Positions 7,114 to 14,688 of a stretch of 57,621 nucleotides of DNA are shown piece after piece (the stretch's first letter is position 1; each line of letters begins with the position of its first letter). Made by a program: the position numbers and the translations under genes. The notes below the pieces were generated by a model. The model did no database searches, was not told the origin of the DNA, and worked only from the letters and a program-made list of their open reading frames with translations. The stretch covers positions 1 to 57,621 of the forward strand of contig JAUIDY010000026.1 in assembly GCA_030428385.1 (NCBI GenBank), written 5' to 3'. This DNA is from Rhodothermia bacterium (GTDB lineage: Bacteria > Bacteroidota > Rhodothermia > Rhodothermales > JAAAOL01).

Positions 7114-8532
7114 ATGAACCTCCTGCATCGCATGATCCTGCGCGCCTTGCCAGGGCCGTTTTTCGGCTGGCTGGGGACGCTCATGTTCTTGCTGTTGATG
7201 CAGTTCCTCATCAAGTACCTGCCCGACATCGCGGGGAAGGGGCTGCCGTTTGTGGTGATTGTGGAGTTGGTGGCCTACAACCTCGCCTACATGTTGGTGC
7301 TGGCCGTGCCGATGTCGGTGCTGCTGGCTACGCTGATGGTGTTTGGACGCCTCGCGGAGTCGAATGCCTATGCCGTGATGAAAAACTCCGGCATCTCGCT
7401 GGGGCAGTTGATCTGGCCCGTGCTGGTGGTGGGACTCATCCTGGTGGGCGTGATGACGCATTTTAACAACATCCTGCTGCCCGAAGCCAACTTCCGCGCC
7501 CGCAACCTGTGGCGCGACATCCGCAGCAAAAAGCCAGGATTCGAGCTTAAACCGGGCATTTTTTACGAAGGCATCGCTGACTATAGCATCCTCGTACGCG
7601 ACCTGCCGCCGGAGTCAAACGAACTCATCGACGTGACGATCTACGACTACACGGAGGGCAACCGGCGGCAGACCATCCTCAAGGCCGAACGCGGCGAACT
7701 GCACCCCTTGCCCGACGGCTCGGCGATGGATGTGTTGCTGGAAAACGGCGAAGTCCACCGGCTGCTGCCCAACCCATCCTCTGAAATCGCGGAACGCTAT
7801 GAGCGGCTGCGCTTTGCGCGCTACCGCCTCCGCCTCGACCTGAGCGACTTCGCGTTCGAGCGCGGCGACCCCGGCGAGGGCTACCGTTCTGACCGCACCA
7901 CGCCCACTGCCGATATGATCCGCTATGTCGACTCGCTCGATGTACAGGTCGCCCAGGAGCAACGCAGCCTCCTCACTGCCTCACTCGATCTCATCTCCGA
8001 CTCGCTCTGGCGTGCTCCCCCCACCGATGCCTCGTCGTCGTTGCCTGCGCCACACGACACGCTGGCGATGGCTTCTCATCGCATCGCCCTCGCCGGGTTA
8101 TCACTCCGGCGACAAGAAGCCGCCTATGACGCCGCCATGGACAAGGTACGCCGCATCCGGGCGCACATCGACGACACCGGGCGCACCATCGCCTGGGAGC
8201 AGCAACGCGCCGACCGCTACCGGGTGGAGATCCACAAGAAGTATTCGATTGCCGTCGCGTGCCTCATCTTTGTGCTCATCGGTGCCCCGCTGGGCCTGAG
8301 CATCCGGCGCGGCGGCCTTGGACTGATTGGTGGTGTGGCACTTGGCATCTTTATGTTTTACTGGATCACGCTGGTGCAGGGTGAAAAGCTGGCCGACCGG
8401 GGCTACCTGGAGCCGTGGATTGGCATGTGGATCGCCAACCTTGCCATGTTTATTATCGGCGCTTGGCTGGTCGTCTACGTCATCTTCGACCTCCGCGCCA
8501 CCCCACGCCTGCGGCACCGGCTGCGAAGTTGA
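7114..8532 (+). CDS. LptF/LptG family permease
   Basis: The 472-residue protein belongs to the YjgP/YjgQ family, the membrane subunits of the LPS export ABC complex LptBFG. It has three N-terminal helices (residues about 15-35, 45-80, 105-125, with LAYMLVLAVPMSVLLATL and ESNAYAVMKNSGIS, the coupling helix). A periplasmic beta-jellyroll follows from about 140 to 270. A linker of about 100 residues, longer than in E. coli, comes next, and the last three helices include SIAVACLIFVLIGAPLGL. This single gene could be either LptF or LptG; in Bacteroidota relatives the two are encoded apart. The start is ATG 7114. Confidence 0.9.
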   Translation: MNLLHRMILRALPGPFFGWLGTLMFLLLMQFLIKYLPDIAGKGLPFVVIVELVAYNLAYMLVLAVPMSVLLATLMVFGRLAESNAYAVMKNSGISLGQLIWPVLVVGLILVGVMTHFNNILLPEANFRARNLWRDIRSKKPGFELKPGIFYEGIADYSILVRDLPPESNELIDVTIYDYTEGNRRQTILKAERGELHPLPDGSAMDVLLENGEVHRLLPNPSSEIAERYERLRFARYRLRLDLSDFAFERGDPGEGYRSDRTTPTADMIRYVDSLDVQVAQEQRSLLTASLDLISDSLWRAPPTDASSSLPAPHDTLAMASHRIALAGLSLRRQEAAYDAAMDKVRRIRAHIDDTGRTIAWEQQRADRYRVEIHKKYSIAVACLIFVLIGAPLGLSIRRGGLGLIGGVALGIFMFYWITLVQGEKLADRGYLEPWIGMWIANLAMFIIGAWLVVYVIFDLRATPRLRHRLRS

Positions 8533-8660
8533 GTGTGGGAGGTTGGGTGTGAAAGAGTGAAAGAGAGGGAGAGTGGGAGAAAGGGTGACAGGTTGAAATC
8601 TTCCGCACATTTTCTCCCATACTCAACCCCTCCCATACTCCCACACCAGACCACCAACAC
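8533..8660. repeat. self-complementary purine/pyrimidine spacer 2
   Basis: The spacer between the Lpt permease and rsmI starts with purine-rich GTGTGGGAGGTTGGGTGTG. It ends with pyrimidine-rich TCTCCCATACTCAACCCC, followed by CTCCCATACTCCCACACC. The halves are largely complementary. An open frame through it would extend rsmI at its N-terminus by 64 residues of low-complexity sequence, which is not credible as protein. Confidence 0.7.
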
Positions 8661-8724
8661 CCCAAAACCCGGTGGCGCTCCGAACGCCGCTTTCGCCCCA
8701 CCTAAAACGCCAACCTCAATCCTC

Positions 8725-9393
8725 ATGCTCTACCTCGTCCCCACGCCGGTTGGTAACCTCGAAGACATCACGCTGCGGGCGCTGCGGGTGTTAAAAGAGG
8801 TGGACCTCATCGCCTGCGAAGACACCCGGACGAGCGGGGTGCTGCTGACGCACTACGGCATCGAGACGCCCAAAACGAGCTACCACGACCACAACGAACG
8901 CCAAAAAGCGCCGCACCTGATCCACCGGATGCAGGCCGGCGGGCGCATCGCGCTCATCACCGACGCGGGGAGCCCCGGTATTTCCGACCCCGGCTTTTAC
9001 CTCGTCCGCGAATGTATCCGCCACGAGATCCCTGTCGAAGCCTTGCCCGGCGCGACGGCCTTTGTGCCTGCCCTCACTGCCAGCGGCCTGCCCACCGACC
9101 GGTTTGTGTTCGAGGGGTTTCTGCCTGCCAAAAAGGGCCGCACCAAACGCCTCACCGCGCTCGCCGACGAACCGCGCACGATGGTGTTCTATGAGTCGCC
9201 GCACCGCCTCGTGAAAGCGCTGGCACAGTTCATCGACGTGTTCGGGGCGGAGCGCCCTGCCGCCGTGGCCCGCGAGCTGAGCAAGAAGTTTGAAGACATC
9301 CGGCGCGGCACCCTCGCCGAGCTACACACCCACTACGATGCCCAGGACAAAGTACGCGGCGAGATTGTGGTGATGGTGGGCGGCACAGCGTGA
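8725..9393 (+). CDS. rsmI: 16S rRNA (cytidine(1402)-2'-O)-methyltransferase
   Basis: The 222-residue protein is a SAM-dependent tetrapyrrole-methylase-fold enzyme that 2'-O-methylates C1402 in the ribosomal P site. All family blocks are visible: LVPTPVGNLEDITLRAL at the N-terminus, CEDTRTSG, ITDAGSPGISDPG (SAM loop), GFLPAKKGRTKRL, MVFYESPHRL and ARELSKKFED. It lacks the short C-terminal helical domain found in longer homologues such as E. coli RsmI (286 aa); a short form is, to my knowledge, usual in Bacteroidota. ATG 8725 is chosen because the first beta strand begins immediately after it. Confidence 0.95.
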   Translation: MLYLVPTPVGNLEDITLRALRVLKEVDLIACEDTRTSGVLLTHYGIETPKTSYHDHNERQKAPHLIHRMQAGGRIALITDAGSPGISDPGFYLVRECIRHEIPVEALPGATAFVPALTASGLPTDRFVFEGFLPAKKGRTKRLTALADEPRTMVFYESPHRLVKALAQFIDVFGAERPAAVARELSKKFEDIRRGTLAELHTHYDAQDKVRGEIVVMVGGTA

Positions 9394-9513
9394 GGGAAGG
9401 GGGAAGCGCCAATAGGGAAGCGGGATGTCTGCGGGCGTTTTACCAGCGTGGTTGTGCTGATGGGAAGCGGAATCAGATAACAGCCCCAAGACGTACGCAG
9501 TGGTCCTTTTTAT

Positions 9514-9620
9514 GGTCATCACGAAGCTCTGCAGGAGTTGTGGTGATCTCACCCCGTCCGACGTAGCATTTCCCAGTGGGATGAGATCGCCACGTCGCGA
9601 ATGCTACTCGCGATGACGAG
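9514..9620. repeat. GTCATC palindrome, copy P1
   Basis: This is a long imperfect palindrome. It starts GTCATCACGAAGC, has GTGGTGATCTCACCCCG and the complementary GGGATGAGATCGCCACG in the middle, and ends CTCGCGATGACGA. Copies P2 and P3 have the same outer and inner blocks. P1 and P2 also share the flanking ACGTACGCA block. It occupies most of the 316 bp gap between rsmI and the lipoprotein gene; the rest of that gap shows nothing recognisable. Confidence 0.85.
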
Positions 9621-9709
9621 TGGGGGTCGTAAATCCAGAACTTAAAGCAACACCGGTCTCCCTTTTTCCCGCTCCAACTTTCAGGGAAGCTTACACCCCC
9701 ACTCAAAAA

Positions 9710-10168
9710 CTACCGGCTCGGGAGGTTGATTTGAAACGTGTTGGACGTGATGTGGCGGAAGTCATCCGTCTGCATCACCACGCCCACGCTGAGGCGGAAA
9801 TTCGGGGCCGAATCGGCGAGCATCGCAGGATCGGCGAGGGTGAGTGAGAAGCTGCCGGTTAGCGTCTCGCCGGGGCGGAGGGGCGAGGTGCCCAGCCGCA
9901 CCAGGGCACAAACGAGATCAGGCGTTACGTCAACGTATTCCCAGTCTTGCGACGCGAGTCGTTTTTCCAGTTGCGTGGTGCAGTGCGTAATGGCGACCAC
10001 GTCCACCGTCTCGCGGGTGCTGTTTTCAACGGTAAGGGTAGCGGTTTGGCCTAGGAAATACGCCTCCTGATCGGTTGTGACCGATACCCGTCCGGCGCCG
10101 TTGTCGCCCAGCAAGGTGCATCCATTGAGCAAAAACACAACACCGAGCAAGAATGCACACCGTTTCAT
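9710..10168 (-). CDS. lipoprotein with Ig-like fold, function unknown
   Basis: The 152-residue protein starts MKRCAFLLGVVFLLNGCTLL, a signal peptide with lipobox LNGC (Cys17 lipidated). The mature part is all-beta in appearance (VSVTTDQEAYFLGQTATLTV, then LRPGETLTGSFSLTL), like intracellular-proteinase-inhibitor/BsuPI or other immunoglobulin-like domains. A strong Shine-Dalgarno (GGAGGTG about 6 nt before ATG 10168, minus strand) fixes the start even though the frame is open 77 codons further upstream through repeat P2. It is divergent from the thioredoxin-like lipoprotein gene. No enzymatic motif is seen. Confidence 0.75.
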   Translation of the reverse strand: MKRCAFLLGVVFLLNGCTLLGDNGAGRVSVTTDQEAYFLGQTATLTVENSTRETVDVVAITHCTTQLEKRLASQDWEYVDVTPDLVCALVRLGTSPLRPGETLTGSFSLTLADPAMLADSAPNFRLSVGVVMQTDDFRHITSNTFQINLPSR

Positions 10169-10229
10169 CGCAGCACCTCCGTGTAGAATGGTCAGACAAC
10201 AGCAAAACGTACGCACATCGCCTTTGTTA

Positions 10230-10338
10230 TCGTCATCACGAGGCTCCGAAGAAGCCGTGGTGATCTCACCCCGACAGGAAGAAGCACCACAGACGGGGTG
10301 AGATCGCCACGTCGCCACAGGCTCCTCGCGATGACGAT
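10230..10338. repeat. GTCATC palindrome, copy P2
   Basis: This copy starts CGTCATCACGAGGCTCC, contains GTGGTGATCTCACCCCGACA and its complement GGGGTGAGATCGCCACG, and ends CTCCTCGCGATGACGA. It lies in the divergent gap between two lipoprotein genes and must be close to both promoters. It shares an ACGTACGCA block upstream with P1, so the duplicated segment is longer than the palindrome. Confidence 0.87.
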
Positions 10339-10487
10339 TCAGGGCGCACGTCCTAATCAGGTAACAAAATGCATCGCCCGGTCTTCCGATGCAAGGCAAA
10401 AAGCAGGCAGGTCTTCGCTCATGCCCAAAACATCGACCCTCACCCGGCGTATCCGCGACCTGTTTTGACGACCTTTGTTTGACGCCG

Positions 10488-11087
10488 ATGTTTCTTCGAC
10501 TTTACCGCTTGATTCCGGTCCTGCTGCTGCTCACGCTTGCCGCCTGCCAGCCCGCCGCCGACACCACCGCCGAGGCCGAAGACTGCGCCCCCGACCTGGA
10601 GCAAGACTTCTTCGCCGACGGGCTGTTTGACGACGCCCCGACCGACACGATGCGCACGGACGCCGAGCAGCAGGTGGCGGCCCTCATCGCACAGGACGGC
10701 ATCCATGTCGTGCATTTCTGGGCGCCGTGGTGCGGCAACTCCATCGCCGAGCTAGAGGAAGGCTGGCGGCCTGTCATTGACGCCAACGCCGAGGTGTCGT
10801 TTACCTTCATCACCATCTGGAACGACGGCGAAAGTGGCAGCGACCGGCTCACTGCCTACAACATCCCCAATCGCGTGCTCCGGCTGGCTCAGCCCGACTA
10901 CGGCCCCAGCACTGACCGTTCCCTGCGCCGCCGCACGTTTCTCGACCTGCCACTCCATTGGACGCCGACCACCTGGATCTTCCACAAAAACGGCGAACTG
11001 GCTTTTGCCATGAACTATGGCGAGGTGTCCACGGCCCTGCTGCAACAACTCCTCGACGCCACCCGGTCGGAATGGGAGCATGATTAG
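10488..11087 (+). CDS. thioredoxin-fold lipoprotein with a single active-site Cys
   Basis: The 199-residue protein starts MFLRLYRLIPVLLLLTLAAC, a lipoprotein signal (lipobox LAAC). A TlpA/redoxin-like domain follows with HVVHFWAPWCGNSIAELEEG around residues 80-100. In canonical TlpA the motif is WCxxC; here it is WCGNS, so the resolving Cys is missing. This WCGNS form could act as a monothiol reductase or a non-redox scaffold. The late strand-turn WTPTTWIFHKNGEL contains the Thr-Pro replacement for the usual cis-Pro neighbourhood. It is followed by the AraC-like regulator after 52 bp on the same strand. Confidence 0.82.
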   Translation: MFLRLYRLIPVLLLLTLAACQPAADTTAEAEDCAPDLEQDFFADGLFDDAPTDTMRTDAEQQVAALIAQDGIHVVHFWAPWCGNSIAELEEGWRPVIDANAEVSFTFITIWNDGESGSDRLTAYNIPNRVLRLAQPDYGPSTDRSLRRRTFLDLPLHWTPTTWIFHKNGELAFAMNYGEVSTALLQQLLDATRSEWEHD

Positions 11088-11139
11088 GGGCTATCGGCTA
11101 TTGGCTATCAGCTCTCGGCACTTAAACAAGGCAACATCC

Positions 11140-11616
11140 ATGACCACCACAACCTCCTACCTCGACTTTCTCCTTGACCTCCACGCGCTGCTGCATCGCC
11201 AGCGCATCGCCACGTCGGTGCCGTTTGTGTGGGCGGGGCTGGGCGAGGATGTTGCCTCGGACGAGGTGCTGCCCTTGCGGATGCTGGTGGGCGACATCGT
11301 GACGTTTATCGACGAGCACCCGGGAGCGGTGGAGGATCTTGACTTTTTGTCGGACCACGCGCACCGCAGCAAGTACCACTTCGCCCGCATCTTCCGCGAA
11401 GAGACGGGCATGGCGCCGTGGGCCTACGTGCAGGAAGCCCGCCTCCGCAAGGCCAAGGAGTTACTCGAAACCACTGACTTGTCGCTCACGGAGATTGCGC
11501 TGGAGGCGGGTTTTTACGACCAGAGCCATTTCTCACGCACGTTTAAGCAAGCCGAAGGCACCACGCCGGGGCAGTACCGCAAGGATTTACAAGAGCGCGA
11601 CGAACACGACGCCTAG
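11140..11616 (+). CDS. AraC-type transcriptional regulator (short)
   Basis: The 158-residue protein ends with two helix-turn-helix units. The first is in LDFLSDHAHRSKYHFARIF and the second in LSLTEIALEAGFYDQSHFSR followed by FKQAEGTTPGQYR, the standard AraC/XylS C-terminal signature. Only about 50 residues precede the DNA-binding domain, too few for a sugar-binding cupin domain, so the signal sensed is unknown. The ATG at 11140 is chosen because the longer frame overlaps the preceding gene. It is 41 bp upstream of the clpP paralogue on the same strand and may be cotranscribed with it. Confidence 0.88.
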   Translation: MTTTTSYLDFLLDLHALLHRQRIATSVPFVWAGLGEDVASDEVLPLRMLVGDIVTFIDEHPGAVEDLDFLSDHAHRSKYHFARIFREETGMAPWAYVQEARLRKAKELLETTDLSLTEIALEAGFYDQSHFSRTFKQAEGTTPGQYRKDLQERDEHDA

Positions 11617-11657
11617 TTTGCGTCCATCCTCCGAGGTTTAACCCAACTCCCGGCGTC

Positions 11658-12221
11658 ATGGAAGCGCATAAACTGAGCGTCTATCAGTCGGTGGCCGACC
11701 GGCTGTTCGCCGCCCGCACCGTTCTCATCACGGGCGAAATCACCCAGGAACTGGCGGGCAAAGTCACCGCCCAACTTGTGGCGCTGGCACTGGCTGCGCC
11801 GGACGACATCACCCTCCTCATCAACTCGCCCGGCGGCCACGTCGAGTCCGGCGACACGATCCACGATGTCGTCCGATTCATCGCACCCCGCGTGCGTATG
11901 ATCGGCACTGGCTGGGTGGCGAGCGCCGCCGCTTTGATCTATGTCGCCGTGCCCCGCGAAGACCGGTACTGCCTGCCCAACACGCGCTTCCTGCTACACC
12001 AACCCGCAGGCGGCGTACAAGGCCCCAGCAGCGACATTGCCATCGAGGCTGCACAGATCGTCCAGATCCGCACCCGCGTCAACCGCATCCTTGCCGAGCG
12101 CACCGGGCAGACCCTCGAAACCATCGAGCGTGACACCAACCGTAACTTCTGGCTCTCCGCCCCGCACGCCGTGGAGTACGGCCTCGTGGGTAAGATCATT
12201 GAGCGCAGCAGCGAAGTGTGA
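11658..12221 (+). CDS. ClpP-family protease subunit with Asn at the catalytic Asp position
   Basis: This 187-residue protein is ClpP-like from end to end. It has LINSPGGHVESGDTIHDVVR, the nucleophile region TGWVASAAALIYVA (Ser retained, but the usual AASMGA is changed), and LPNTRFLLHQPAGG with the catalytic His. It continues with ERTGQTLETIERDTNRNFW. By alignment with B. subtilis ClpP (triad S98/H123/D172 in DTDRDNF) the third catalytic residue is Asn here. A similar Asn variant is known for Listeria ClpP1, which is active mainly in mixed rings. This is probably a second, non-housekeeping ClpP; the main clpP-clpX pair is not in the window. No clpX follows it. Confidence 0.88.
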   Translation: MEAHKLSVYQSVADRLFAARTVLITGEITQELAGKVTAQLVALALAAPDDITLLINSPGGHVESGDTIHDVVRFIAPRVRMIGTGWVASAAALIYVAVPREDRYCLPNTRFLLHQPAGGVQGPSSDIAIEAAQIVQIRTRVNRILAERTGQTLETIERDTNRNFWLSAPHAVEYGLVGKIIERSSEV

Positions 12222-12269
12222 GAGAGGGATGAGGGTTGAGGAAAGGGGGGGAGGGTGATTTTAGTTGAG

Positions 12270-12295
12270 TCACGTTTTACGTTTCACGTTTCACG
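12270..12295. repeat. TCACGTTTTACGTTTCACG repeat, copy 1
   Basis: A 19 bp exact sequence shared with 24695-24713, followed here by a further TTTCACG. At the other site it forms one arm of a hairpin; here only one arm is present. It lies between clpP and the lactonase gene after a purine-rich tract. Confidence 0.7.
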
Positions 12296-12343
12296 CCGTA
12301 GTTTGGCGGTTCTGCTTTTAGGGGCTGACGCTTGAACAACGGC

Positions 12344-13318
12344 ATGAACCGACATCTGGACCGAGACTGGGAACGAGGCGTGGTGCGCTACCCGGATCCC
12401 GCCATTGAGGTGATCGACCCGCGCTTTCAGCAATATGTGGTGGGCAATGCCGCCATCGAGCGCATTTTTACGGGCACGCGCTGGGCGGAAGGGCCGGTGT
12501 GGTTTGGCGACGGGCGGTATCTGGTGTGGAGTGACATCCCGAACAACCGCATGCTGCGCTGGATCGAAGAAACCGGCACCGTGAGCGTCTTCCGACAGCC
12601 CTCGAACAACAGCAACGGCAACACCCGCGACCGGCAAGGCCGCCTCGTCACCTGCGAGCATGGCACCCGCCGCGTGACGCGCACGGAGCATGACGGCACC
12701 GTTACCGTGCTGATGGATCAGTTTGACGGCAAGCGCCTGAATGCACCGAACGACATCGTCGTGCATCCCGACGGGCACATCTGGTTCACGGACCCCGGCT
12801 ACGGCGCGCTGATGCACTACGAGGGCCACAAGGCCCCGCTGGAACTGCCGCCCAACGTCTACCGCCTGAACCCCGAAACGGGCAACGCCACGGTCGTCAC
12901 CGACGCGCTGGAAAAACCCAACGGCCTCTGTTTCTCGCCCGACTACACGAAGCTCTACATTACCGACACGGGCGTGACGCATAAACCCGGCCATCCGGCC
13001 CAGATTCATGTGTTTGATGTCGTCGGCAACGAGCAACTGACCAACCTGAGGGTGTTTTGCGACATGGGGCCCGGCCTCGCCGACGGCATCCGCTGCGATG
13101 TAGACGGCAACATCTGGTCAAGCGCAGGCTGGGCAGGCGAGGCCTACGATGGCGTGCACATCTTCGCGCCCGACGGCACCCTGATCGGCAAGATCCACCT
13201 GCCCGAAGCCGTCTCCAACCTGTGCTTCGGCGGCGTGAAGCGCAACCGCCTGTTCCTCACTGCCAGCCAGTCGATCTACACGCTGTATGTGGAAGCGCAA
13301 GGCGTTCCGTATGTGTGA
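12344..13318 (+). CDS. SMP-30/gluconolactonase-family lactonase
   Basis: This protein of about 324 residues is a six-bladed beta-propeller of the SMP-30/LRE type. It shows the metal-binding glutamate block TRWAEGPVWF, the loop NGNTRDRQGRLVTCEH, then LNAPNDIVVHPDGHIWFTDP and EKPNGLCFSPDYTKLYITDT. These carry the conserved Glu, Asn and Asp ligands of sugar lactonases. Members hydrolyse sugar-1,4/1,5-lactones. Genes for later steps of non-phosphorylative pentose oxidation lie 1.4 kb downstream, so an arabinono- or xylonolactonase role is a reasonable inference. ATG 12344 is preferred over the upstream TTG 12332. Confidence 0.9.
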   Translation: MNRHLDRDWERGVVRYPDPAIEVIDPRFQQYVVGNAAIERIFTGTRWAEGPVWFGDGRYLVWSDIPNNRMLRWIEETGTVSVFRQPSNNSNGNTRDRQGRLVTCEHGTRRVTRTEHDGTVTVLMDQFDGKRLNAPNDIVVHPDGHIWFTDPGYGALMHYEGHKAPLELPPNVYRLNPETGNATVVTDALEKPNGLCFSPDYTKLYITDTGVTHKPGHPAQIHVFDVVGNEQLTNLRVFCDMGPGLADGIRCDVDGNIWSSAGWAGEAYDGVHIFAPDGTLIGKIHLPEAVSNLCFGGVKRNRLFLTASQSIYTLYVEAQGVPYV

Positions 13319-13343
13319 GCCTTGAATCCCAGCAACCAAACCG

Positions 13344-13457
13344 CCCCCTTGAGGGGCTGTCGCCCTTCGGCTTCGCTCAGGACAGACTCCACGACTGGGG
13401 GTGTATCGCGGCGTTTGGCGACACTCTCCGGCCCTGCGGGCTATCTCCCTCAAGGGA
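13344..13457. repeat. large palindromic element CCTTGAGGG/CCCTCAAGG
   Basis: CGCCCCCTTGAGGGGCTG on the left and ATCTCCCTCAAGGGAGGAG on the right are inverted complements around a GC-rich core that includes CTTCGGCTTCGCTCAGGACA. Similar elements occur in many GC-rich genomes from memory. It is located directly after the lactonase stop and may serve as a transcription barrier. Confidence 0.65.
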
Positions 13458-13489
13458 GGAGTTGTCGTGCGCCCTAAGCGCGACTTTCT

Positions 13490-13754
13490 AAACAGGGATT
13501 TTACTGAACAAAAATCAGACAATATCAAAAACCAGGTGGCCTTAGCAAAATTGGCGTCTCGAACCCAAAGCGAAGGAGGCGACGAGCGCAACTTCCTGTT
13601 TGAGTGCAGCGCTAGCCGAGCGAGTTCGAAGTTGTGCCGCCTCTGAAGCGCAGGATTAGCCAATTTTGGTACAGCCTCGCGTGTTTCCAAGCGCGACCAA
13701 AAGCGGAAATCGTGCTAACAGCAAGTTGGATACTGCACCCGACGATGGGATCCG
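13490..13754. other. non-coding tract with inverted AAAATTGGC arms
   Basis: No credible gene is visible between the palindromic element and the inverted-repeat module. AAAATTGGC at 13547-13555 and GCCAATTTT at 13659-13667 are perfect inverted repeats about 100 bp apart, embedded in similar TTAGC/GATTAGC contexts, and can form a stem around the sequence between them. The tract is more AT-rich than the genes on either side. Confidence 0.5.
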
Positions 13755-14558
13755 GGGGCCACATAATGGCTGGCAATCTGATGCGACCGACGCGGCTGCT
13801 CATCGAAGTCTACGAGTCACACGCCTCCCAGACCAGCACCTCGGGTAGTGGGAGTCAGCAGCGTTGCATTGTTATACAGACCGAAACACAACTTCCCTCC
13901 CTGTGGCAACGCCATTTAGGGCTCACCTTGCAGTCGTTCTGGTTGACTGGCTCAGCTTCAAGAACAGCCAGAAACACGCTACGCCGACAAATGGAGCACT
14001 GACTGTCCCGGGAAAGTAGGCACCGCCAACGAGGCTGAGAACTGGATGTACCACAGCGTTAGCCATCCCTGCGACGGACAGAAACCACGCCGCAAAATAG
14101 GCCAGATTGTGCCCATGTCGTATTCCGATGACGGCCACTGCCCAGATGAGCAACCAGAAGATGTTGAACACGATGAAAAACGTGGACGACATCGCGGGAA
14201 TGTTAAGGAGTTCACCCAGTTCAGCTTGAAAGCCGGTCGACAACTCCTCTCCGAAATGAATCGCTTGAAGTACGGTCGAAATGACTAGTGCCCATGCGGC
14301 CGACGTTCTTGCAGATCTGAGATCCTTGGTAGATACGCGACTGCGAGTCAGCACAAGCGAGATGACTGCCGCGAGGCCAAGAACGAGAATGCTAGGGAGA
14401 TAGCCCACCTTCAGTTTTACCTGTTCGCGGTCTGCATAACGTCTGAGTTTTGCGGCGAAAACACCGCTAACGTATCATACAGGCAACGTAGTAACAGCCG
14501 CCAGAAAAGGCAACGAGCCCACAGTTTTCGTCCGCTGTGACGGTTGTTATGTGGCCCC
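13755..14558. mobile_element. inverted-repeat-bounded module carrying the HXXEE gene
   Basis: GGGGCCACATAA (13755-13766) and TTATGTGGCCCC (14547-14558) are perfect 12 bp inverted repeats. Inside them GTTATACAGACCG (13871-13883) and CGGTCTGCATAAC (14428-14440) are a second inverted pair, 12 of 13 matching. The module therefore has two arms of about 130 bp in opposite orientation, each running GGGGCCACATAA to GTTATRCAGACCG, around one small gene. The arms differ in their interiors but each is itself an imperfect palindrome, reminiscent of integron attC sites or of MITE ends. No target-site duplication could be confirmed. Confidence 0.65.
13923..14408 (-). CDS. HXXEE-motif membrane protein
   Basis: This protein of about 161 residues has roughly four transmembrane helices. 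The motif LQAIHFGEELSTGF matches the HxxEE signature that names the Pfam HXXEE family; further helices include FFIVFNIFWLLIWAVAVIG and AYFAAWFLSVAGMAN. The family function is unknown; the His and Glu residues in a membrane helix suggest a metal or proton site. The start is GTG/ATG-type at 14408 without a clear Shine-Dalgarno. Base composition is lower in GC than its neighbours and the gene is enclosed by inverted arms, so it is probably acquired DNA. Confidence 0.8.
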   Translation of the reverse strand: MGYLPSILVLGLAAVISLVLTRSRVSTKDLRSARTSAAWALVISTVLQAIHFGEELSTGFQAELGELLNIPAMSSTFFIVFNIFWLLIWAVAVIGIRHGHNLAYFAAWFLSVAGMANAVVHPVLSLVGGAYFPGTVSAPFVGVACFWLFLKLSQSTRTTAR

Positions 14559-14688
14559 AAAAGAACGGACACGAAATGAGCAGAGGAGGCCGCCTTTTCC
14601 CTCCCCACGTTTTTCGAAAAAACACGCCCCCGGTTTAATGCGCGGCGCGTTACCTTAAAGCCTGGTCGTCAAATCAATCCCTCACCCC

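Noticed and set aside
9514-10338. CRISPR-like array
   Set aside because: There are only two copies here, with a gene between them, and each copy is a long palindrome; no regular spacers.
13118-13690. 190-codon minus frame
   Set aside because: It spans the antisense of the lactonase end and palindromic non-coding DNA; no domain.
13755-14558. Integron cassette with two ordinary attC sites
   Set aside because: The two arms are in opposite orientation and share sequence outside the R-like boxes, which ordinary attC sites in an array would not; no integrase is in the window.
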